From Leptodactylus fallax (Eukaryota > Chordata > Amphibia > Anura > Leptodactylidae), in the NCBI GenBank assembly GCA_947044405.1, contig CAMRHE010000021.1, forward strand, positions 7,548,501 to 7,612,500: a DNA stretch of 64,000 nucleotides, in the 5' to 3' direction. Under the pieces are notes generated by a model. That model worked only from the letters and a program-made list of their open reading frames with translations. It was not told the DNA's origin and did no database searches. Below, piece by piece: positions 37,480-48,079 of the stretch (the first letter of the stretch is position 1; each line of letters opens with the position of its first letter). The position numbers were made by a program, and so were the translations under genes.

Positions 37480-39110
37480 CAGTACAGACCAAAAGTTTGG
37501 ACACACCTTCTCATTCCAAGAGTTTTCTGTATTTTCATGACTATAAAAATTGTAGATTCACACTGAAGGCATCAAAACTATGAATTAACACATGTGGATT
37601 TATATACTTAACAAAAAAGTGTGAAACAACTGAAAATATGTCTTATATTCTAGGTTCTTCAAAGTAGCCACCTTTTGCTTTGATTACTGCTTTGCACACT
37701 CTTGGCATTCTCTTGATGAGCTTCAAGAGGTAGTCACCTGAAATGGTCTTCCAACAGTCCTGAAGGAGTTCCCAGAGATGCTTAGCACTTGTTGGCCCTT
37801 TTGCCTTCACTCTGCGGTCCAGCTCACCCCAAACCATCTTGATTGGGTTCAGGTTTGGTGACTGTGGAGGCCAGGTCATCTGGCGTAGCACCCCATCATT
37901 CTCCTTCTTGTCAAATAGCCCTTACAGAAGTCTGGAGGTGTGTTTGGGGTCATTGTCCTGTTGAAAAATAAATGATGGTCCAACTAAACGCAAACCGGAT
38001 GGAATAGCATGCCGCTGCAAGATGCTGTGGTAACCATGCTGGTTCAGTATTCCTTCAATTTTGAATAAATCCCCAACAGTGTCACCAGCAAAGCACCCCC
38101 ACACCATCACACCTCCTCCTCCATGCTTCACGGTGGGAACCAGGCATGTAGAGTCCATTCGTTCATATTTTCTGCGGCGCACAAAGACACAGTGGTTGGA
38201 ACCAAAGATCTCAAATTTGGACTCATCAGACCAAAGCACAGATTTCCACAGGTCTAATATCCATTCCTTGTGTTCTTTAGCCCAAACAAGTCTCTTCTGC
38301 TTGTTGCCTGTCCTTAGCAGTGGTTTCCTAGCAGCTATTTTACCATGAAGGCCTGCTGCACACAGTCTCCTCTTAACAGTTGTTGTAGAGACGTGTCTGC
38401 TGCTAGAACTCTGTGTGGCATTGACCTGGTCTCTAATCTGAGCTGCTGTTAACCTGCGATTTCTGAGGCTGGTGACTCGGATGAACTTATCCTCCGCAGC
38501 AGAGGTGACTCTTGGTCTTCCTTTCCTGGGGCGGTCCTCATGTGAGCCAGTTTCTTTGTAGCGCTTGATGGTTTTGGCCACTGCACTTGGGGACACTTTT
38601 CAAAGTTTTCCCAATTTTTCGGACTGACTGACCTTCATTTCTTAAAGTAATGATGGCCACTCATTTTTCTTTACTTAGCTGCTCTTTTCTACAATACAAA
38701 TTCTAACACTCCATTCAGTAGGACTATCAGCTGTGTATCCACCTGACTTCTGAACACCACAACTGATGGTCCCAACCCCATTTATAAGGCAAGAAATCCC
38801 ACTTATTAAACCTGACAAGGCACACCTGTGAAGTGAAAACCATTTCAGGTGACTACCTCTTGAAGCTCATCAAGAGAATGTCAAGAATGTGCAAAGCAGT
38901 AATCAAAGCAAAAGGTGGCTTCTTTGAAGAACCTGGAATATAAGACATATTTTCAGTTGTTTCACACTTTTTTGTTAAGTATATAATTAATTCCACATGT
39001 GTTAATTCATAGTTTTGATGCCTTCAGTGTGAATCTACAATTTTTATAGTCATGAAAATACAGAAAACTTTTGGAATGAGAATGTGTGTCCAAATTTTTG
39101 GTCTGTACTG
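37480..39110 (-). mobile_element. Tc1 element, full length (1.63 kb)
   Basis: TA at 37478-37479 and 39111-39112. The ends read CAGTACAGACCAAAAGTTTG and the complement of CAAATTTTTGGTCTGTACTG. Inverted ends extend about 200 bp, with internal direct repeats of the 'aggcatcaaaactatgaatt' type. The transposase gene on minus fills the middle. It lies within an intron of the Harbinger MADF gene. Confidence 0.95.
37643..38700 (-). pseudogene. Tc1 transposase with catalytic Glu changed to Lys
   Basis: The start lies upstream of 38596, where an in-frame stop and a frameshift near 38600 cut the first helix-turn-helix (SKEK, stop, VAIITLRNEGQSVRKIGKTL). The 38596-37922 segment holds the second DNA-binding part, a GRPR hook (KGRPRVTSAAED), SVLWSDESKFEIFG (first Asp) and FIFQQDNDPKHTSRLL (second Asp), and then stops. 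37891-37643 gives SPNLNPIKMVWGELDRR, where the third catalytic residue is Lys (AAG) instead of Glu. End: KAVIKAKGGYFEEPRI. Several independent lesions, one of them in the active site. Confidence 0.93.
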
Positions 39111-41451
39111 TATATTTTTAGATTTTGATTACATATAATTATTAATGGTTTTTACTTTACAGGTACAGTATGTTTTTAGAATTGAACACATTGAAAAATG
39201 TTGTCTTTAAATTTCTGTTATAAAGGGAAGTATGTCCGGATGAGGTGGAGGTCCATCAAAGATCGCTTCACAAGGTATATGCGAGAGGAGAGGGAGAGGC
39301 CCAGTGGTTCGGGGGCCAGAAGACAACGGCTCTACCGCTATCTGGCAAAACTGGACTTTCTAAAAGTGGCCTCTCAAACACAAGCGTAAGTTGAGCTTGA
39401 AATCATTTATGTATATTTTTTTTGTTTGACTGGTGGGAGGTTCTTGTTTCCTTTTAACTGTGTTTCATACTGAAATGTTATGTTATAGTTATTTAAATTT
39501 ATTTAATATTATATTTATTTATCTTTTTTTTTTTTTTTTTTTTTTACAGAACATCCTTTAACGCCCGTGGCAATATTCCTTGTGCAAGACCGGCCTGCTG
39601 GCCCCTCATCTGCTGATAAACCTATTCAGGAAACAGAAGGTCCCCGATCAGAACCCTCTGTCTTTGGACAGCTATTAAGGCGGCAGAAACCTGGCCGGAG
39701 ACAAGGAAGTGAGTTAGAGGATCTCACACAGGCAATGTGCGATTGCCTGTTGAGATTAGAAGAACATGTTGGTCGGTTTATGGATACTGTTGAACGACGA
39801 CTGGAGGGAGCGGGGTCTTCGTCAACCCTTACAACCAATCAACATTTTTTTCAAACTCTGCTCCCTTTCTTGGACCAATTACCGCCCGAGCAGGTATATG
39901 ATGCCAAGATAGCACTGTTTACCTGTGCCCGGGATTTCCAGTGCCGCTCCCAATTCCGACCCCCATACCAACACCACCCCCCGTCTCATTCCTACCGCCC
40001 ATCCAACCCCCCACCCCCATCCTATCTCTACCCCCTTTCCACCACCCTTCTCCCTTCCCACTCCTACCCCCATCATACTCTTACCCCCATCACACTACTA
40101 TCCCCATCACACTCTTTATCTTCTTTTCTCTCTGCTTTACCTTTTTTTCACTTTCCACCTGCCACTTCACTTCCTACTCCTTCTACTTCTACTTTTCATC
40201 TTCCTCAAACTCCTTCCTTCCTTCTCTCATTCCTATTCTCTCCTAACACCTCCACTCCCACAGGATTTCCTCGGCTCAGTGAAGCCATTTCTGGTGCTAT
40301 GAGGCACGCAGCAGGTGAGGCAAGCCAGTATTCTCCTCAGTCTTCTACTCCTCATCCGGACATGCTTGATGTCTAGGGCAGTTTTATTTAGTTGTGCCCA
40401 CACACACACATGTTTTTCACCAATGAAAAAACTTGATGTTTTCGAATTTAAAATTTCATACAAAATTTTAAGAATATTCTTGACATAAATTTAAGAATGT
40501 CCAACAGCACCAAAAAAAAATTCAAAATTCAAAAAAAATATAAAACAGAAAAATTCAACGACCAAAAAGAGGAAAAAAAAAAAGTTCAGAAAAAAATAAA
40601 AAAGTTGTTCACCAAATGAAAAAAATAAACAACCCCCCCCCCCACCAAGTTTTGCACTCCTTATGGGCTATGGTTTTCCTTGGTACCAACTACAAAATTT
40701 TTAAATACTTTTGGTCTAAAATAAAAAGTTTGCACATACAGATTTGTATAAAATGGTGTTTGCCACTAGAAATAATGTTTTCTACCTACACCACTCAGTA
40801 TCAAAATGTACATTAGATTTTAATTACATACCTCACACTGACTGTTTCACTATTTATATGTTTATCTAAATATGTTTTTCAAGAAAATGTTTTCTGCATA
40901 TAAAGTTACATACAAGAACATATTTTTAATAAAGTTTTTTATTAATAAACGCGTTTTTTTATTTAAAAAAAAATTACAAGCAGAGGCAAAAAGTGGACAT
41001 AAATGCTTTATTTAAAGGTGGTGTCAGGGTAGACGTACACTTTGTCCACTGAGGGTCCCTCCCCCGACCCACCCTAAAGAAAGCATGTGCAAAAGACAAC
41101 TGAGGGTTATAAAATGCTATGGCAGTGGCAGGCATTGAAAAAGTGTGATAAAGTCTCTCATTTTCAGTGCTCATGACTTTAATCATTGAGACTTTTCAGC
41201 ACTTCTTGTAGTTGAATAATATAGAGCCAACCTTGCAGGTTTCTGGATACGGATATGCTTTCCATCAACTGCTCCTAATTTGGAAAATGTGTCACCACCC
41301 AGAACGTGTCTGCAATGTCCTTCCAGCAAATCCCACAGGGCCTGGCAAGTATCCCAGATGATGTAAGAGATTGTTGACTTGCCAAGACGGAACTGGAAGT
41401 GCATGGAGGAAAAGCTCTCAACTGTAGCCAGATACCTTGAAATAAAAAGAA

Positions 41452-42084
41452 AGCCATAGTGGCCCCTTCACATAGTATTATGCCCCATTGTGGACCACCC
41501 ATGAACGATTATTATACTCTGGGGTCTTTTCAGACCCCAGAGTATAAAGATCAGAGACCCAGGGGAGGATACAAACATAAAAAACAATGTTAATTACCTC
41601 TCCTTGGCTTACTCCCCGCTACCTCTTCAATGTTGGACCAGACGTCGCGACGCATAATGACGTCGGGCTGGCCCACCACCGTCTGGGACATGACCAAGGA
41701 GGCCCGAAGCCTGCTGGAGCGCAGGAGAGGTAAGTAACGGTGTTTTTATGTTCCCTCACCTCCACTGGGCCTCCAATCATTATACTCTGGGGTCTGAAAA
41801 GACCCCAGAATATAATGATAGCAGTGTTTGTGGGGTTCGTGGCCCACAGCCTTACTTACCGATACCGCTCCTGCTCACAGCCTCCTCCTCAGAAGGTGAA
41901 ACGCAGGTGGCCGTGAGCAGGAGCGGAGATCAGTAAGTAATTAGGGCCTGTTACCTGCTGATGTTACAGCAGCAGGTAACAGCCTATTAAAAAAACAAAA
42001 AAACATCAGGGGCCCACCGGGACCCCTAATGTCCCAGGCCCTGTGGCAGCTGCTACCGCAGCTACCCCGGTATTTACGCCACTG
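41452..42084 (+). mobile_element. Hairpin hAT family, copy C (left end missing)
   Basis: The right end reads TATTTACGCCACTG at 42071-42084, with 'ccctgtggcagctgctaccg' before it. Two hairpins lie at 41511-41548 and 41779-41816. Only one minisatellite unit and a half remain at the left ('gccatagtggccccttcaca'), so the CAGTGGCGTAACTA end and most of the array are lost. It interrupts the Harbinger transposase intron. Confidence 0.75.
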
Positions 42085-42840
42085 ACTGGACTGCCATACT
42101 GGATGTCAGCGTTTTTATAAATTGAAAAGTTTTTAAACTACTCATGCCTCCTGCAGCAAAACGCATGGCTGCTGCTGGAGCTAATGAGAACTCTCAGCAG
42201 ACCCAAGCCCATCTCCAATCTGACAAGGTATGTCACAGACAACAGCGAGCTGCTGAAACTCCTGAGCAGACCCAAGCCCATCTCCAATCTAACAAGGTAT
42301 TGTCAGCCACATGCACTCAGCTACACTCCATGTTTCCATAACAACCCAGCCATTTTTATTCACTGCTGTAGGTCTGCTTTAAAGGGGCAGGGTGCTGTGG
42401 ATGACACTGTTACACAAGGTCACATACACACAGCTTTATTCCAGGTTTTCCATAACAACCGATCACTGTTTTTTCACTGATATCCAAACTGACATACATA
42501 TGATCACATGACGCTTATGGACCAATGGAAAATCGCAGGTTCTTCAGTCTTGACATACACACAGATTTACACCAGGTTTCCATAGCAACCAAGCTATTTA
42601 TGACCTGTATGAGTCAATAGCAGTTCGAAGGTCCTTAAATATTCAGTCATATGACGTGTATCAGCCAATATAAGTTCACATTTCATTAACCAGGTTTCCA
42701 TAACAACACAGCCATAAATAGACTGTACCTACTGGACTGCCATACTGGAAGTCAAGTGCAAAACTGGCCAATTCTTATGGGGCCACTACACAAACAAAAA
42801 AAATGAAATCTACCCATGCAAAGCCGGGTCCTTCTGCTAG
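42085..42840 (+). mobile_element. Non-autonomous Helitron, 3' end
   Basis: It ends with 'acccatgcaaagccgggtcc' (ACCC...GGGT short hairpin) then TTCTGCTAG at 42832-42840, followed by host T. That is the Helitron rule: hairpin, then CTRR, inserted before T. Inside are repeated 'ggtttccataacaac' words and a 67-bp-spaced duplication of 'cagacccaagcccatctcca' (near 42198 and 42265). No Rep/helicase is coded. The 5' TC end was not found and may have been removed by the hAT at 41452. Confidence 0.72.
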
Positions 42841-43482
42841 TATATATAGTGGAAATACAGTAATACAGTGTTGATATTCACTGAAGGGTCACTATCAAGC
42901 ACTCTTCTGGTGTTCTCCGTAAGTGAGTTTCCTGCCTGGTTGACAGCCGTTGAAGAAGTTTATCAAAGGTGGAAATACTCATACGCATGTAGTCATAGAA
43001 GTTCTCTGGATGCTGATGCAGCTCTCCATACAGACTGGAATAGACTCCCCTTGCCATACCAGCAGATGTAGTGGGATGAAGCCAGAAGGTCAAAAAGAAA
43101 AGATGGAGGAATCGCTTTAAAAAATGACAGCAGCAACACAAGTAGAACTTGAACACCGAAACAATACTCTCTTTTCTAAAGTTGGCCCCAGACTGAATTG
43201 TCAGCTCTTCTTCCTTCTTTTATATTCTCTCTGTCGTCATTTGGCAACCAAATAAGCGCAAAAAACGGACTGAAACTTAATGGAACTTAACTAATGGTTT
43301 TGTGTCAGTTTTTAATATATTTTTAACAGATCTGTTTAACAGATCCATTAAAAAAACGTACACATAAGCTTCAGTTACCGTCCGTTACTGTTACTGTCCG
43401 TTTTTGTCCATTATTTTAGGTGTCCGTTTTTTTGGGGGTTTTTTAACAGACACTTTCATAATGGTAGTGTGAACACCTCTTA

Positions 43483-44208
43483 TAATTTCTCTCCACTTTA
43501 TTTTTTTTATATATACAAAAGATAGTGTTGTAACTGTCAGGAATATTTTTTAATTATTTTAGGAAATACATAGCAGTCCATTGCAATGCAATACTCATGT
43601 ATTTATGTGGATGTGGATTTTAACATCTTACTTGAGCAAGTGTATCATTTGTCCCCTTCCATAATATGGTGTAAGCTATTTTATATGCCATGTTTATGAA
43701 TGGATTACACCTCTTTCTGCCAACATGCTGACAACTATGGCATTTTGCTTTCCTGCCATTAAGCAAGAGGCAAAGTTTGTTCCATGTAATGTAACCCATT
43801 CAGCAATATGATAAGATGTTTCCTTCCCTGAAAAAAATGATAATCTATGACTTGTAAGACCTTTGTCATACATGAGAGACAGTCTTATAGCATGTACCTT
43901 ATGCTATTTGTGCACAATTTAAAAAAAATAAATAAAAAAATAAAGAGCATTGATTGCCAGCAAAAGCATTTGATACAATATTCTAGTGCATAATAATGAA
44001 GACATTGATATTTGCACCTCTGTGTTTCTATAGGCACCAATAACACTTATATCTCCTCCTGTGTACTGTAACCAGAAAGTAAGCCATTTTAGGTGAACGA
44101 CTGAAACTTTAAAGGGTTATCTCCTAATAAAATGGAGGATTAAGCTGGCCATACATATTAGACTAATGTCAGTGAAACCCCAAAATTTTGGCAAGAGCAG
44201 TGAACCAT
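43483..44208. other. No gene seen
   Basis: AT-rich, non-coding. 'ctttaaagggttatctcc' near 44108 resembles a T2/Kolobok end, but no partner is visible. Confidence 0.4.
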
Positions 44209-44597
44209 TTAAAGGGGTTTTCCAATTAAAGACTTTTTTGGCCTATCCACAAGATATGTTATAGATGTCTGATAGGTGTGGATGCCACCTCTGATACCTG
44301 TACCTGTCTCTAAAATGAGCCCCCAGCCTCATGCCCCGCTATGTACTTAGCTAGGACCTTGCTGAGAAGAGTTTCAGCTATGATCAAGCTGTAAGAAACC
44401 AAACTGACCATAAAAGTCTTCCCAGCAAAGCTGTGGCAGGGTAAATAGGTGGGCACAGAGGCAGGGGAAGGGTCCTATTTTAGAGATGAAGTGGGACCGG
44501 AAGCTCCAGACAGTATAGTGGTAGGGCTTGGAACTGCAACCCTGGTCCCATTCACTTGAAAAGGAGCAGGGCTGCTTATGGCTGTATACTTAGTATA

Positions 44598-46159
44598 CAG
44601 TCATGGCCAAAAGTTTTGAGAATGATACAAATATTAATTTTTACAAAGTCTACTGCTTCAGTTTTTCTAATGGCAATTTGCATATACTCCAGAATGTTAT
44701 AAAGAGTGATCAGCTTAACAGAAATTACTTGCAAAGTCAATATTTGCCTAGAAAATGAACTTTATCCCCCAAAACACATTTCAACATCATTGCAGCCCTG
44801 CCTTAAAAGGACCACCTAATATCGTTTCAGTGATTGCTCCATTAACACAGGTGTGGGTGTTGATGAGGACAGGGCTGGAGATCAATCTGTCATGATTAAG
44901 TAAGAATGACACCACTGGACACTTTAAAAGGAGGCTGGTGCTTGCCATCATTGTTTCTCTTCTGTTAACCATGGTTATCTCTAAAGAAACACGTACAGTC
45001 ATCATTGCACTGCACAAAAATGGCCTAACTGGGAAGAGTATTGCAGCTAGAAAGATTGCACCTCAGTCAACAATCTATCGCATCATCAAGAACTTCAAGG
45101 AGAGAGGTTCCATTGGTGCCAAAAAGGCTCCAGGGCGCCCAAGAAAGACCAGCAAGCGGCAGGACCGTCTCTTAAAAGTGTTTCAGCTGCGGGATCGGGC
45201 TACCAGCAGTGCAGAGCTTGCTGAGGAATGGCAGCAGGCAGGTGTGAGTGCATCTGCACGCACTGTGAGGTGGAGACTCTTGGAGCAAGGCCTGGTCTCA
45301 AGGAGGGCAGCAAAGAAGCCACTTCTCTCCAGAAAAAACATCAGGGACAGACTGATATTCTGCAAAAGGTACAGGGAGTGGACTGCTGAGGACTGGGGTA
45401 AAGTCATTTTCTCTGATGAATCCCCTTTTCGATTGTTTGGAACATCTGGAAAACAGCTTATTCGGAGAAGGTGAGCGCTACCACCAGTCTTGTCTCATGC
45501 CAACTGTAAAGCATCCTGAAACCATTCATGTGTGGGGTTGCTTCTCAGCCAAGGGAATCAGCTCTCTCACAGTCTTGCCTAAAAACACAGCCATGAATAA
45601 AGAATGGTACCAGAATGTCCTCCAAGAGCAACTTCTCCCAACCGTCCAAGAGCAGTTTGGCGCTCAACAATGCCTTTTCCAGCATGATGGAGCACCTTGC
45701 CATAAAGCAAAGGTGATAACTAAATGGCTCAGGGAACAAAACATAGAGATTTTGGGTCCATGGCCTGGAAACTCCCCAGATCTTAATCCCATTGAGAACT
45801 TGTGGTCAATCATCAAGAGATGGGTGGACAAACAAAAACCAACAAATTCAGACAAAATTAAAGCATTGATTCTGCAAGAATGGACTGCTATCAGTCAGGA
45901 TTTGGTCCAGAAGTTGATTGAGAGCATGCCAGGGAGAATTGCAGAGGTCCTGAAGAAGAAGGGTCAACACTGCAAATATTGACTTGCTGCATTAACTCAT
46001 TCTAACTGTCAATATAAGCTTCTGTTACTCATAATATGAATGCAATTATATTTCTGTATGTGATAAAAACATCTGACAAACACACATAAAAACCAGAGGG
46101 CAGCAGATCATGTGAAAATATAATATTTGTGTCATTCTCAAAACTTTTGGCCATGACTG
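44598..46159 (+). mobile_element. Tc1 element, full length (1.56 kb), nearly intact
   Basis: TA at 44596-44597 and 46160-46161. The ends read CAGTCATGGCCAAAAGTTTT and the complement of AAAACTTTTGGCCATGACTG, a 20-bp perfect match that continues as 'gagaatgatacaaatatt'. The transposase fills the middle on +, with one frameshift. The short divergence between ends and the open gene suggest recent activity. Confidence 0.96.
44971..45982 (+). pseudogene. Tc1 transposase, one frameshift from complete
   Basis: A DD34E cut-and-paste transposase of about 337 residues, starting MVISKETRTVIIALHKNGLT. N-terminal paired-like domain: two helix-turn-helix units with a GRPRKTSKRQD hook between. Catalytic domain: WGKVIFSDESPFRLFG (first Asp), FQHDGAPCHKAKV (second Asp), and NSPDLNPIENLWSIIKRW (Glu), at DD34E spacing. 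It ends KKKGQHCKY. The only lesion seen is a frame change at about 45468-45472 (one base lost, or two gained), between the residues LIRRR and GERYHQ. The ATG at 44971 begins the family's usual start, ahead of the first helix. Confidence 0.95.
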
Positions 46160-46295
46160 TATGATTTCTGACAGCCACATCAGCTGATCAGTTCAAGGTG
46201 AGGGTGTCGGATGCCGAGTGATCTGATACTAATGACCTATCCTGTGACTAGATCATCAGTATCAAAATTCTTCTGCTCCTGGACAACTCCTTTAA

Positions 46296-47929
46296 TAAAT
46301 TCGGTGTACTCTTCTCAGTGTATAGCTGTTTAAGAGTGCTGTAGGAAACGCCAGTGTTGATACATTTCCCTTCAGCTCTCTAGTATGAACTTGTAAGTAT
46401 TCTGTATGCTGCTTTCTAGTTTCTTCGTATGCCACTGTATTACAAAGATATTCTCCCTTTTAAAATAACGTTTGCAGGAGAGAATACTACAATGATGCTG
46501 CATCTGTGATGTCAACAATTTTTCCGTCTGATTCATGAAACCGAAATCAGAGGCAAGTTGTTGTATGGCCATACAGATGCCTAAAAGCCTGCTGTATGTG
46601 CATATTAATATATATATAAAATATATTTGTAAGCTATATAGAGTATAAATGCCTATACAGTATGTGCATTCCATTGTTACATGGGAAAATTAAAGTTATA
46701 AGAAACAAAGGAAAAAGGTTTGTGAAATTGTCCATGTTTAGCAAAATGACTATTTTGTTTTACAATGGAAGTGCTGTGCAGTGTTACATTTTCTGTAATG
46801 TATATAATGCATTAAGAACGTAAAGAACATTTAAGAAAGTAATAAAAGTGCAGTTTTCACAGTGCAGATAGAATATGAGTGGACTGGGAGTCTTCATTGT
46901 TAAATGGACTAGTGATGCACCAACATGCATAAATATGATTTTCTTTTGCAGGAGAAAGTCATTTAAATAAAATCTATGAGGAACAGAAAGCTCATTCAGA
47001 GACAAGGTGCTTAGAAAGAGCCACTTTTATTTCCAATAGTTTTATTCAAGTTTCTTAAAATCATCCTATTGATTGGTTATCTAAAATATGACTGCACAGT
47101 TCACTGGTAAAATAACTGGCTCAAAGCATAGAAAACGGACTAAACCCATGCAGCAACAAGAAGTCTTTCTAATGTAAATGAAGTGAAAAAATAGCAAGAG
47201 AGAAAGAGGATCATAAATGAAAACAGGAAAAGGAATGTACAGTGAATATGGATGGTTGTGGTTATCTATCTATCTATCTAAGCCTCTGAAATAGGTTGCC
47301 ATCATTTTTATTGTGTTTTCTATTCAGTTTCTTAGATGAATCTGGTTAGGTCCTGTTCACAACTTGTGTGAACATGTTTGCATATGAATGTATCAAAAGA
47401 ACCTAATGCACTCATGCCAGGCTACGATGTGTTGGCATGTGTGTTTTTACTGTATAAGTAATTATAGTCTAAGTGATAAAAAAAAAATGACATGCTTTAT
47501 ACATGTGTGTGTGTTTTTTTTTTGTTTTTTTTTTACAATGAATGATAATGAGTCAAGTATGCCACTTTATGATTGTACTTTAGCATATATTGCTGTCTTA
47601 CTGTAAAAGCATGCATCAGAGAATACTCCTAACATCACTGGTGTAACAGTGTCACAGTGGTCACATGAGCAGCTGGATCCACTGACGGTAATGTTAATTA
47701 ACCTTTTTTGATCTCCTTTCTAATATCCTTTAATGGCTAGCAGCCTGTGCATCATATATTCATTACCCTTGCCTTTTGGTGCTTTTAAAATGAGAGAGGG
47801 GAACTGCCTTCTGTGAGAAGAGACTGTGGTACAAAAAGGGGCAGAATTACTGTGCTGGGGAACTGGCAAAAGATAGGAATGATGGGAAGCTTGTGTGAAC
47901 AGATATACTTTAAAAAAGTCTTCATGGGG
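46296..47929. other. Non-repetitive, gene-free
   Basis: AT-rich DNA with no recognised element ends or coding domain. There is a short (ATCT)n run at 47263-47280 and T-runs at 47514-47534. The 47700-47800 part has a balanced, motif-rich look. Confidence 0.35.
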
Positions 47930-48078
47930 GCCTGGGCTCAGATAGAGATGGAAAGGGAAAAATAAAAGCTGCTGAAATGTATGAAAATCCCCTGACTGTT
48001 ATAATGATAAGTTGCACACAGGGGGACCCAAGCTGAGCTTTTGCACCAGGGCCCGTGAACATTTAGTTATGCCCCTGC
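47930..48078. mobile_element. Right end of another hAT-like element
   Basis: It ends 'cagggcccgtgaacatttag' then TTATGCCCCTG, a hAT-style terminus similar to, but distinct from, the hairpin family. The left end was not found. Confidence 0.45.
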
Positions 48079-48079
48079 C

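Larger units (their letters stand above)
35774..40376 (+). pseudogene. Harbinger MADF/BESS (Myb-like) accessory protein gene, six exons, frameshifted
   Basis: In Harbinger elements this partner protein helps carry the transposase to DNA and the nucleus. Exons read from splice signals: 35774-35833 (MSSDGELTSPPVRRRRLGQV), 35919-35975, 36773-36865 (Arg/Ser-rich), 37254-37468, 39226-39385 and about 39550-40376. Exons 4-5 form the MADF domain: DSELLIELVEAKPSMWDPSD, then TERLWREIASHL, joined in phase across the intron to WKYVRMRWRSIKDRFTRYM. Exon 6 holds a BESS-like motif (FFQTLLPFLDQLPPEQVYDA) and a long Pro/Ser/Thr-rich tail. A one-base insertion near 37371 breaks exon 4, and exon 6 is out of phase with exon 5. 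Kolobok sits in intron 2 and Tc1 in intron 4. Confidence 0.82.
41183..43156 (-). pseudogene. Harbinger transposase, two exons, catalytic centre deleted
   Basis: Exon 1 (about 43156-42891) reads FWLHPTTSAGMARGVYSSLY and NFYDYMRMSISTFDKLLQRL, ending in VTLQ, an N-terminal region of DDE-type Harbinger transposases. The donor at CA|GTGAAT joins, across an intron full of insertions, to YLATVESFSSMHFQFRLGKS at about 41436. Exon 2 holds STISYIIWDTCQALWD and FSKLGAVDGKHIRIQKPARL, whose DG Asp is the first catalytic residue. It then stops at 41183, soon after LYYSTTRS. The following two catalytic acids are missing, so a large 3' deletion joins this to what looks like the tail or 3' UTR (41180-40980). 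Confidence 0.8.
34742..43479. mobile_element. PIF/Harbinger element, 8.7 kb with nested insertions
   Basis: A 3-bp duplication TTA flanks it (34739-34741 and 43480-43482). The left end reads GGGGGAGTTCACACTACCGT and the complement of the right end GAGGTGTTCACACTACCATT. Both ends continue with repeated 'tgtccgtt' words. Inside are the two genes expected for an autonomous Harbinger: a MADF/BESS DNA-binding accessory protein on + (35774-40376) and a DDE transposase on - (43156-41183), convergent. Four later insertions are visible: Kolobok (36156), Tc1 (37480), Helitron (about 42085) and hairpin hAT (41452). Confidence 0.92.
44213..46291. mobile_element. T2/Kolobok element split by a Tc1
   Basis: TTAA at 44209-44212 and 46292-46295. 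Ends read AGGGGTTTTCCAATTAAAGA and the complement of TCCTGGACAACTCCT. Own sequence is 44213-44597 and 46160-46291, about 515 bp without the insert. Non-coding. Confidence 0.85.

Noticed and set aside
39567..40376. Independent host gene with a 269-residue frame
   Set aside because: It is the last exon of the Harbinger MADF/BESS gene, and the proline-rich half is low complexity.
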